In this document: one piece after another, positions 1 to 9,798 of the stretch
How positions within the stretch are numbered: the stretch's first letter is position 1
Layout: each line of letters begins with the position of its first letter
Assembly (NCBI GenBank): GCA_020736575.1
Contig: JAGPYM010000016.1
Coordinates: 434,001 to 498,000, forward strand
Reading direction: 5' to 3'
Length of the DNA: 64,000 nucleotides
DNA from: Thelonectria olida
Lineage: Eukaryota > Ascomycota > Sordariomycetes > Hypocreales > Nectriaceae
Notes under the pieces: model-generated
Told to the model about the DNA's origin: nothing
The model's database searches: none
What the model saw: only the letters and a program-made list of their open reading frames with translations
Position numbers and translations under genes: made by a program

Positions 1-1494
1 CACGACCCAATCATCGTTGTCGGCGCAGGCATCTTTGGCCTCAGTACCGCTTTGCATCTCTCACGGCGCGGATATCAAGATGTCACTGTCTTTGACCGAC
101 ATGACTATGATGAGAAAGTCTACTCCTACCAAAATGGCTGTGACGCGGCTTCAGCGGGTACGCATAATTACCTGGTACCTTCGAAACGAGCGAGCAACGT
201 GCTAACAGGTCTTTCAGATCTAAACAAAATCATCCGTTCAGCCTACGGATCTCAAACCGAGTATCAAGAGCTCTCATTCGAGGCTATCAAGCATTGGCAT
301 GCCTGGAACCAAGAGCTCGCCGCGGGAAACGTGCCTCCAGGAATGAGCTCTACCGACAGGGTTTTCCATAACAATGGCGCAATTTCAATCAATTCTGGCG
401 ACTCGCTGCCTCCTTTCGAGCAAGATACCATTCAAGCGATGACCAAACTCGGCCATGGACACACGCAGCTCGCCACCACGGACCCGGTACATGTCAAGTA
501 CGCCGAGCACCTTGGTTTCAATCTTGATCAGTTCGGTGCCAAGTCCCGCGGTCACGCAACAGTAGGCGTTCTTGATACGAGTGGCGGGTATGCCGTCGCA
601 GACAAGGCGTGTCATTTCGCGCTTCACAAGGCTCGCGGCCACGGAACCAATTTTATTTTTGGACCAACAGCTGGTGCTTTCGAAAGCTACATCTTTGAGG
701 GTGACCAAGTGGTGGGCATTCGCACCAAGGATGGCACAGCGCATTCAGCCAAGTTGACAATCATGGCATGTGGCCCCTACACACCCATCTTGGTCCCCGA
801 ACTGGATGGCCTTGCTGAGGCAACAGCGGGATCTGTAGCCGTCTTCCGCATTCCCAAGACGTCGCGTCTTTTCACGCAGCTCTCTCCCGAAAACTTCCCT
901 ATTTGGATGTACAACATGAGAGCGGGAGCTGACGGCGGCCTGTACGGGTTCGCACTGGACGATGAAGGTCACTTGAAGATTGGATATCGTGGTACTAAGT
1001 ACACCAATCCTCAAGTGCAGTCCGATGGCAAGGAGCGTAGCGTTCCCGTCACCCGTTTCACTGAGGGTGACAAGATTACTCAGATCCCCACGAAAGCTAT
1101 GAGCACCATTGCGTCATTCGTATCCAAGTACGTTCCTGGGATCGTTGAGGAGGGTCACGACGTTGCCTTCACTAGATTGTGCTGGTATACGGATACTTTT
1201 GACAATCACTTTGTGATCGACCGCGTTCCGCAAAAGAATGGCCTCATGGTCGTCACAGGGGGCAGCGGACACGCGTTCAAGTACTTGCCCAACATTGGAA
1301 ACTGGGTGACTGACATCATCGAGGGAGTGGACTTGGACCGACCGGCCATCAAAGCATGGAGATGGAGACAGCCGGGTCATGGAAAGCCAGTCAACGTGCT
1401 AATGGAGGGTTCAAAGGGACCTCGAGCGTTGCAGAATGTGACGTTAACGAGTCAGCTTGATGGGAGAACGTCCAAGAGAGCTGCTCGGCTCTAA
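1..1494 (+). CDS. FAD-dependent amine oxidase of the sarcosine/fructosyl-amine/saccharopine oxidase family, 5' partial
   Basis: The reading frame is already open at base 1 and shows the dinucleotide-binding motif VVGAGIFGLS within its first 15 codons, so the true start lies left of the window and the methionine at 52 is internal. The family (DAO fold, monomeric sarcosine oxidase type) oxidises secondary amines such as sarcosine, L-pipecolate, L-saccharopine or fructosyl amino acids with release of peroxide. Near the C-terminus, CWYTDTFDNHFVID contains the cysteine that carries covalent FAD in this family, and VVTGGSGHAFKYLP is the usual C-terminal FAD-contact motif. No intron is visible in the 497 codons seen. 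The exact substrate cannot be read from sequence. Confidence 0.85.
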   Translation, partial: HDPIIVVGAGIFGLSTALHLSRRGYQDVTVFDRHDYDEKVYSYQNGCDAASAGTHNYLVPSKRASNVLTGLSDLNKIIRSAYGSQTEYQELSFEAIKHWHAWNQELAAGNVPPGMSSTDRVFHNNGAISINSGDSLPPFEQDTIQAMTKLGHGHTQLATTDPVHVKYAEHLGFNLDQFGAKSRGHATVGVLDTSGGYAVADKACHFALHKARGHGTNFIFGPTAGAFESYIFEGDQVVGIRTKDGTAHSAKLTIMACGPYTPILVPELDGLAEATAGSVAVFRIPKTSRLFTQLSPENFPIWMYNMRAGADGGLYGFALDDEGHLKIGYRGTKYTNPQVQSDGKERSVPVTRFTEGDKITQIPTKAMSTIASFVSKYVPGIVEEGHDVAFTRLCWYTDTFDNHFVIDRVPQKNGLMVVTGGSGHAFKYLPNIGNWVTDIIEGVDLDRPAIKAWRWRQPGHGKPVNVLMEGSKGPRALQNVTLTSQLDGRTSKRAARL

Positions 1495-1785
1495 AAGCCA
1501 AGGGGTACGTCAGTATTCTTGCATTTATTGCCTGTAGATTATCGATCCTGGTTTCAAAACGTAGCCATATTAAGTCTTTCGTCTTCAATTGTACGAGGAA
1601 CCAAGATTATGGGACTTGACTTTTATTATTTCCCTGTCTTTGGTTATCACTGAACTTTTGCTTCTATTCTAGACATTTCTTGCTCCAGTAATGTCCACTA
1701 TCTCATCCTGTTCTTGCATCATGGGCTATCTGGGCACCTGTGGGCAATCTTGACTACCCGGGTCGACAACCCATTTAGTCTGCAT

Positions 1786-3462
1786 CTATATCTTCTGCTT
1801 CGGTATACGATCTCCCAGTGACATGATCCTCCAAACGACTAGTCTCATGGTCAACAACTTCACTCTATCGATGCTCGGGTGCTGGGCACAACTTACTTTG
1901 GAAACCAAGGTCGTCTTGGAAGAACCTCTCCATAACACCCGGTCCAGAACGCGTTCCAAATCCTGGCCTGGTCGAGATGGCATTCTTTCCCACCGCAAGG
2001 GCAATCATGGGAGGGACTGGTGAAATCTCGAGGAACTTTGGCTCGTGCCCAATGCGCTGCTGCAAGACTCGTTGGTGAATGTTCTGAGCGACCATGCAGC
2101 CTGTCATTAGCGCACCACCGCATCGCCGAATTCCGGACCACTGTTTGGCATCGCCTGCGCAGTAGTGTGACTCGTTGTTTGGTGTTCCAGGTTGGAAGTT
2201 GAGGCTGGTGTCTATGAGCTGCCGTGTCCATGTGCGCGTCTTCAAAGGGTCGACTTACTTCGGTAGGATCTTGACATAGCCCTCGTCATCAAGAGCTGAT
2301 GATGGCAGGAAGGCCGTTGAGGGGATGCTCTTGGAGATGGCGTTGATCACCTTACTCGTAACCCTCTTGTCGCCGTTGGTGAACTCGACCTCATACTTCT
2401 TGCTACCGTCCGCTTCCTGGACTTCGTTGACAGTGCTGAGTCGATGGCTCAGTACGACTTCCACGCCGGCATCCTTCAGCAGCTCGACAGTCTGGTCTCT
2501 GATGGAGTCTGGCAGATCCTCAGAAGAAAGCAATTTATCTCGGGAGTGGACGAGGGTGACTTTGATTTCGGGCTTGGACACAGCCAACTCTGCTGCCATT
2601 TCAATCCCCACAGCACCACCTCCGACGACGACGACTCCGTGAGAGGCAGGCTCCATCGACTTGATGTGAGCCTCGCAATCACGAAGATACTCTTCCTTTG
2701 TCAAGGCTTGAGGAACCGTGGGCCACACGCGACGCAGACCTGCCGCGTTGACAAAGTAGTCGTATTCATGAGTGGTGGGCTCTTTGATAGAGTGGGCGAG
2801 AACTGTAGCCGTCTTGGCAGCACAGTCGACGCTTGACACACTTCCGTGGATAAACTTGAGATTGGGGTGCTGTGCGGCGGGAATGTCCTCAAACTTGAGC
2901 CATGGCTTCTTTGCATACTCGGCATCAGCAAGAGCAAGCGGCGTTCCGATAAGGTGGACTATGGATGGCGATGAGTTTGGGTAAATGTTAGGATTGTCAA
3001 TATCGACTCACAGAACCCGTCGCGCTCATCGACGACGGTGACCTCAAAATCAACCGTGGGCAAGTCTGGGTGATGCGTGTAAGGCTCCTCGGCTTGACGG
3101 GGTTGCAGGCCCTGCCCAAGATCGACCAAGTTAATGGCTGCTGTGAGGCCTGCGTATGCGCCGCCGGCGATGAGAACCCGGACTGGGCTGGGATTCTTGG
3201 ACGGACTCATACTGTTGGAAGAGCTTGTTGAGTAAGCAGCGGAAGAATGGTAACGGTAGGTCTGGGGTATAACAGCTGGTCGTGTACGTGACGATCCAGA
3301 CGTATTTGACTGCGCAGAAGAGCTTCGAAGCGAGACAGCAAAGGTGCGCTTCAGTATTCGCGACGTGACAAAGACAGGTCTGCGTATTGTATCCCGAGAT
3401 GGTTTAATAACCGCGCCCTGCCCTAAGCTCGAGCAGCTGCGGGAGACTTGGCAGCGGAACAT
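1786..3462 (-). CDS. AIF/AMID-like FAD- and NAD(P)H-dependent oxidoreductase
   Basis: Four exons are proposed: 3462-3012, 2958-2259, 2204-1897 and 1838-1786, giving 503 residues in frame. The core starts with VLIAGGAYAGLTAA (FAD site). A second Rossmann motif, VVVGGGAVGIEMAAELA, binds NAD(P)H, and the family-typical GTPLAL and YCAGDAK segments flank the central domain. This is the fungal apoptosis-inducing-factor/AMID branch of pyridine-nucleotide disulfide oxidoreductases. The first ~80 residues are rich in Arg and Ser with almost no acidic residues, which resembles a mitochondrial presequence; an alternative start at MSPSKN would remove it. The last two introns are needed because the unspliced frames break the WSGIRRCGGAL motif or end early. 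The tiny last exon (17 codons) is the least certain part. Confidence 0.8.
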
Positions 3463-4464
3463 GAGGATTCGAGTGGATGCACGTCTGCAACTAGCTGCCA
3501 GCGGTTGCGGAGGTCAAAACGTAATACGGGGCAATTCGTCGCGTTAAGAGAGAGGCGGGAGTTATCAGATCCGAATGGTGTGTGCTCCTGATGAGAGCTT
3601 CTGGCTTCATATAATCGACCCTTGTGTTGAGAGGTCCACAGAGCAGGGCATCTTCCCGCGACATCCGTCTCTAGAAGACACATTTTACGTTGTTTGCTTC
3701 TCCTAATTCCCTGAGTACTTTCCAATTCCCCGTCTTCTCATCGCTATTTTGCGCCTGTCGCAGTGGTGTTAGTTGACAAAAAACAGGACTTTCAGACGCC
3801 GACAAGCGGAGCTGGCGGAAATAGAGCGAAGCAACTGATGGACTTTTACTGATTGATAAGAAAATGACTCGGAGACGATGGATCCAGAGCTTCGCAGACA
3901 GCCAATCGTTCTCAGGGGCACAGCTTGTTGCTCCGCCAGACTGCTCGGTCTCCTTCTCCTCGATCTCCACACGAGCTACGGCCGAGAAGCAATGCCGACT
4001 CAATTAACCGATTCATCAGGGGCCAATGGACCCTCGCTTAGCAGAACTAATTCCTCAGCGGGGACGTGCAACAGCGGTGCATTTCCTTGCGAAGACTCGG
4101 AAACCGAGGATCCAATTTTGCGCCATTTGAACCCGCCCAGCCCCCTATAGCCGTATATCCTGGGGCGTGCTGTCCATGATATACAGCCATACTACGTAAG
4201 CTGTTTGATCCTCATCTCATCAATCAATTGCTTTAAAAAGGATCTAACTCTGTAGAGTACACTTTACCAACGTTCCGGCACTGATCTGGCGAGATAATGT
4301 TCCGCTATGGAATATGTCGTGACTCTTAGGCAGACGCACAAATAATACTGCAGACTTATGCTTTTTATACTCATCAAGATTACTTCCAAAGAGCCTTAAC
4401 TTCTATAAAATCAGAAATAACGTAACAAGTTCAAAAGAGTCACCTCACCATCAGGCCCTTCACC
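3463..4464. other. Intergenic region between the AIF-like gene and the GH43 gene
   Basis: About 1 kb separates the 5' end of the AIF-like gene from the 3' end of the GH43 gene. It should hold the promoter of the former and the terminator of the latter. The short open frames here have no recognisable domain and I do not call them genes. Confidence 0.6.
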
Positions 4465-6390
4465 CTAGAACCCGAACAAGGAGCGTTTGCTCTTCTTCTC
4501 AGGTGGGTAAACCACGATGCGGTCAAGATCTGCCCCTTTGTAGTCCTTTCCGTTGTATAGACCGCCGACAGTGATGGTGTTCTTTCCTTTCTTCAGAGGC
4601 AGCAAGAGAGGAGTGGACAGAATGATGCCCTTGTGTGTGTCCTTCTGGTAGAGGGTGTGAACCGTCTCCGTGTCGCCATTGACAACAACACTGCTGATGC
4701 GGCGAATTTGCCATGTTCCGTTGATACGATCCGGCGCACCCATTGCTAGAATCATGTTTAGCTTTAATTTATTAGGAGCAGAGGAGTGGTGAGGACTTAC
4801 GCTGGTCTCCAAATCCCATGTCGTCAATGTCTGGACATCCAAGCATGTCAGCAAATGGTGTGACTCGGAGCGCTTCACGGCGGTAATTAATCTTACTCTG
4901 GTGGTAGAACGAAACCCATTGGTCTTGGCCTTGACCCTGAACCTCAAATGTCACAGTGCTATCGTTCCCGTAAATGTTCGTGGCAATGACGTTGTAGCTT
5001 CCAAAGGTCTGGAGTGTTCAACAGAGTTAGCATGTGAACTCGAATCAGAAACAAAGAGCGGTCTTACAGCTTCTTGGAGATATGCATTTCCCTTCGTCTT
5101 TGCATTCTTTGAGTAGTAAGTCTTGCCATCAACGGCCTTCCATTCACCAGTTTTCCTAAATAGAATTGATTAACTCACTTGCTATCAGGCCCCAAAATTC
5201 ATAAAACTTACACGTTGAGGTCATAGATATCGTGCCATACAACCTTGATGCTGCCCTCCTTCTCGTCGATTTCGGTTGGCAGCCACACATTTCTACTCTC
5301 CCAGAGAGAAAGCAGATCCCACTGTGCGTTTTTTTGTCAGAGCTGCAATTACGTAGGTTCCTGGAGACGTACCTGGTCGCCCATGTAAAGATGGGTGGTT
5401 TTCTTGGTGCCCTTGATTCTCCAAGAAAAGCCGGATTGGGTGCTAAAGGTACGAGTGTAGGCGGGCGACACGAAGAATGGCTGAGACCAGGGACCACTAA
5501 GAGAGTCGGCGCGCATGGCAACAACATCTAGGCGTGTCAACTATCAAGTCGTAATCAATAGCATGATGGCCGATGTTCACTCACTGTTGGGTCGGTATCC
5601 CGTCTTATGGCTCAATAGCGCAAAGTAGCTCTTCTCAGTCTGGATGATTGTCGGGGCTTCGAAGTCGTACTTGTTAAAGCGGAAGACGGCTTCCTCGACA
5701 TCGGTGAGGTTGTCGTTGAAACGGCTGATGTACACATCTCGTCCTTGCACGCTGTCTCCGTTCGAGTAGAGGGCGTAAGACTTGCCATCCTTGTAGTCGG
5801 TGAATGCGCCAAAGTCCTGAGACCAGTTTCCGAGCGGCGAAATGACGCCTTGGAATTTATAAGGGCCAGCAATGTCATCTGAAGTCGCGAACCCTTGAAG
5901 CAGTTTGCTGTAGGTAGAATCGTCGGCGTGCCACCACATCTTGAGAAATCAGCACCAATCTTTAAACTCAGGAACATAGAGGACGGACATGATACTTGCC
6001 AGTCTCTTCGCTGTAGAGAACCTTGGGGCGCTGTATCACATTGTCGGGCGAGATATATTCATGGCCCTCAATAGGTTCTGATAGATGTCAGCTCTCCGAT
6101 GGGCAGTCAGGGAAAGAGAACCTGAGCTTACCAAGTGCAATTCCATGTGACGTCCATGTTGCGAGATCATCTGAGCTGTAGACCGAGATGCCGGCGCCCT
6201 CGACTTGTTCCTGGGGCTTGTACTCTCCAAACCAATAAAACTTGCCCGTCTTTTGGTCAAGGCAAAGGCCTCCCGCATGGGCATTGAAGATTTCCCCGTC
6301 AGTATCCCGCCATCGTGCGCCGGGGACAATCCACTTTGCGCTCGCGCAAGCCGAGAGTAGGAATAGCAGCGAACGTTGAAGGGCGACCAT
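4465..6390 (-). CDS. Secreted GH43 exo-beta-1,3-galactanase-like enzyme with C-terminal CBM35
   Basis: Nine exons were assembled (6390-6132, 6077-5989, 5939-5585, 5527-5373, 5321-5212, 5155-5068, 5008-4897, 4830-4801, 4745-4465), giving 492 residues. The start was chosen at MVALQRSLLFLLSACASA, a clear signal peptide followed by a KW start of the mature protein. The N-terminal two thirds is a GH43 five-bladed propeller with a clan-typical early motif (FNAHAGG) and the conserved FEAPTI stretch around the catalytic acid; it looks like the galactan 1,3-beta-galactosidase subfamily. The final ~135 residues look like a CBM35 (TYYSKNAKTKG... to YKGADLDRIVVYPP). One donor (GTCCGT after the YH codons) is weak, but it is the only one that restores the motif KYHMWWHADD. 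The expected role is trimming arabinogalactan side chains in plant cell walls. The very basic KKSKRSLFGF tail is unusual. Confidence 0.85.
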
Positions 6391-8095
6391 TGCGTAGACT
6401 TTAGAGTCTCCAAAGACTCCGAATCGACTCAATCAAGGGCGTAACCAGGTAGTGGAGGATACTGAAGTGTTGGTGCACAAACGGGAGACCGCCTTTTAAA
6501 TAAACCCAATTGCAGTGTTATTTATGTGGTCCGTTATAGCATCATATTAATCCATCTTGTGCCTATTCTTCCCCTGCCCTGTCTGCTCCTGAACCCCCAA
6601 AGCTCCAAGCTTGAGCTCGGGTTGACATTAACGCGAGCTCTTCACCTCCCCGCATCTTCGACAGCCGCGCCAACTTTAACGAGGAATTTTAAATTGCCAA
6701 GCTGCGATTCTCTGGTTTTAACCGGTGGATTTAATAGTGATCGGCCCTTACGATCCCTTGCCCCTGCTCGGGTTCGGGAGACTACCCTTGAAAGGGGAGC
6801 TCACGGCTCGTACCCCGCATGAACAGCAGCTTTATGTCATTCCACAAAGCCAAGGGAGAATAGTTCACCGAGAAAATGCTGGTGATATTATGACATGCTC
6901 GGATATTGGCCCATGCCCCTGCATTAAAGGCTTTGAAAGAAGGTGGTGGTTTCTCCACGAATGGACCAAGGGTGTTTGGCCGTCACTTGCTCGTCTCCTG
7001 GCAAGGAGCCTACCCTGGAGCCCTGGTTGAGTGAAATATGCGTGGAGGTTTTTGTCTTTTAGTTGAAGCATATATGGAGACTGTGTTACGCAACTACTAT
7101 GTGTTTTCTCTTCGAACTCGACTATGTACTTGGGTTGCGAATTTCTTTCGTTGGTCGTGTTTGGGGACTTAATCTCACACGTAACTGAGTTCTACGCAGC
7201 ACAAGGAATGCATCGATTGGCACTTTCATCCCTCCTGTCCGAAGATCAGTCGTTCGCACTCTCCTCCGAGACGCAAGAAAATACCCTCAATTATCGAATC
7301 GATCCTTCGTAGATCTCAAAGTCAGCCGATCACAACAAGACCCTATCCCATTCGACTCTTGTGCAGCAAAAGTGGTGTATCGGCAGATCGATCCGAGCAC
7401 CGGAGGGTGGGGGCTTCATCGCCATTGCAACCGCGTTGAAATCCTTCACCAGTCCCGAGAATAAGCGTCTCTCCAAGTTCGAGATTGTTCGAAAGTGACT
7501 CGTCATTGCCAACTGGCTGGCCCTGCCCAACTGCAAGGCTCCGAATGCAACATCCATTGTATCATCACGTTCCCTCATGGTTGGCTCAAGACGCTTATCG
7601 CCGCACTCTGACTCAGGATGGGGCATCGTCGATACAGGAATGAAATAGATATCAGACAGTGGGAAAGTTTACTCCTTCCGGCTACGCCTCTTCTCGTACA
7701 ATGGGTCCAAATGCTTCTCCGCAACGCCTCTGGCCGACTCAACAACTCCCCGCCCCCACTGTTGTCTGCAAGATCAGTCGTTCACGCCTCAAGCCATGAG
7801 GCGAACTGGTGGCTAGCGCTCACATGCGAGATAAGGCATGATAGCTGGTCGAGGTTGCCGGAAACCCACCGAGTCACGGGAATTCAAGGCTTTGTTCAAA
7901 GCATAGCCGAAGCTCACCGAGAATAGTATCGAAGCGATTCTATACTATATCATTACCCAAGGCATAGAACTTAGCCGACTTGTCCTCAGACTACCATCAC
8001 CACGAGCACAGACAGACAGACAAGCTACCAACCACAGCCTTGCAATTACAAACAACAACTATCTACGTATTTACGTACCTACTATTTCATCCAAC
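6391..8095. other. 1.7-kb intergenic region between divergent GH43 and Rieske oxygenase genes
   Basis: This is a bidirectional promoter region. It has a TTTTAAATAAACCCAAT stretch at about 6491, close upstream of the GH43 start. Short open frames at 7330-7926 have no recognisable domain and may be decayed sequence. One AGTGGGGGC (minus strand, about 7753) resembles, but does not match, the nonamer found in the hxn promoters. Confidence 0.55.
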
Positions 8096-9476
8096 ATGTG
8101 GCGATTTCTCGGCATCGGTGCGTCTAACGACTCATGCGATGCAAAACCTCCTGCTGCTCGAGGCATTCCAGCTTCCTGGTACAGGTCCAAGGAGCTCTTC
8201 CAGCTAGAGAGACGAGCCATCTTCTCAAAGAAATGGATTCTCGTCACTCACACGCTGCGGTTCAAACAGCCCGGCGACTTCCTCTCCTTCACATACGCCG
8301 ATTTCCCCTTCTTCCTCGTCCAAGACAAGGAAGGCAACGTCAATGGCTTCCATAACGTGTGCCGACACCGCGCATACCCTATCGTCGAGTGTCGCTCGGG
8401 CGAGGCTAAAATCTTGAGCTGCAAATATCATGGGTGGTCATATGGCTTCAAGGGCAACTTGGCCAAGGCCCCAAGGTTCGACACGGTCAAGGGCTTCCAT
8501 AAGGGCCAGCATGGGTTGCTCCCCGTCAATGTGCACGTCGACAAGGCCGGCTTTGTCTGGGTGAACCTGCAAGCAGGCGAGCCAGATGTGAAGTGGGAAG
8601 ATGACTTTGGCGGCATGGAAGACAAGCCTAGGATGAAGCAGTTCGACTTTGCAGGGGGCTACTCCTTCGATCACACCTGGGAGATGGACCTCGATGCCAA
8701 CTGGAAGTCGGTTATGGAGAACTACAACGAGTGCTACCATTGTCCAACTTCTCATCCTCTGATTGCTGGTGTTTCGGATTTGACAAAATACCAAGTCCAG
8801 CCGAGCAAGGGATGTCTGGAGCACGAAATCATCAATAAGAAGCCGGCGGACGAGGAAGATGAATTCCGACGCTCCATCACTTTTGCATTCCCCTGCACTT
8901 CCGTCACAGTTACGTGAGTATCCCATATTGCATCCTCCATTTGCGAGTTTCCAGGCTTGCTAACCCAGTAACCCTTCCATGTCGAGCAGTAAAAACTTCT
9001 TCTACATCCAACGGATGATCCCAATCAGTGCCACCAAGACCAAGATTGAGAACGAGATCTACCGTCACAAGGTGGCAACGGATGAGGAATTCGCCGCCAT
9101 CAATGCATTCTACAAGCAAGTCTTGGAAGAAGACAAGCATTTGTGCAACGAGGCGCAGAAAAACCTCGAAGCCGGTGTTTTCGTCAACGGAGAACTGCAC
9201 CCCGAGAAAGAAAGGGTATGTAACCTGATGCAAATCTCCCCAGGATTTTCTTTGCTAACCACAGTTTGAAAGGGGCCGATTCATTTCCAGAATGCCGTAA
9301 GGGAACAAATCATGAGCCACCGGAAGAAAGAGTTAGACCAAGGGGGACAGGAGATTTGGCCGGCCACTCCAAAGATCATAGGCGAGATGAAGACGGGGAA
9401 GCTGAGCGAAGAAGAGATGTTCTGCTCGGAACTGGAAGCGTCCAGCTGCCGAGCGAGAGAGGAGCTTGCCTGGTAA
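8096..9476 (+). CDS. Rieske [2Fe-2S] non-haem iron oxygenase, choline monooxygenase-like
   Basis: Three exons (8096-8913, 8990-9215, 9291-9476) give 409 residues. The Rieske cluster ligands are visible as CRHRAYPIV followed by [12 protein letters not shown]. The mononuclear iron site is in [14 protein letters not shown], with the two histidines and the upstream acidic residue of the ring-hydroxylating oxygenase alpha-subunit fold. Fungal relatives are annotated as choline monooxygenase-like and act on quaternary or N-methylated amines, but the substrate is not defined by sequence. The second intron uses an acceptor 26 nt past the nearer CAG, because only that one keeps [14 protein letters not shown] and EIWPATPK in frame. 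No ferredoxin reductase gene is adjacent; the AIF-like gene 5 kb away is the nearest flavin reductase-like neighbour. Confidence 0.85.
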
Positions 9477-9798
9477 AGGATGCCGTTGATATGGGAGGTA
9501 ATACTTCAGAGGTCCCAAATTGTAAGCTTTGCTTGTACGAGAGAATGGGAATGTGGGAAGTATCTTCTATTAATTTGCATGGTGATATTGGGTTATACAT
9601 AGAGTAACTGAAGTAGTATTGATCGGCCCCAAGTCCTAGTTTAGTTGTATAGAAGATAGATCACTATGAGGCAGAGAAGGGTCGCTTCTCAAGGTGACAA
9701 TACATGCGTATTTTATCAGTCAACTATTGAACTCAATGGAGAGGCGGTGTTCCATTCAACACCGACAATGCGACGAATCTCTGTACCACATCTAGAAC
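9477..9798. other. Short convergent intergenic region
   Basis: This 322-bp space lies between the 3' ends of the Rieske and GH31 genes. It is AT-rich and presumably carries both polyadenylation regions. No gene is seen. Confidence 0.6.
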
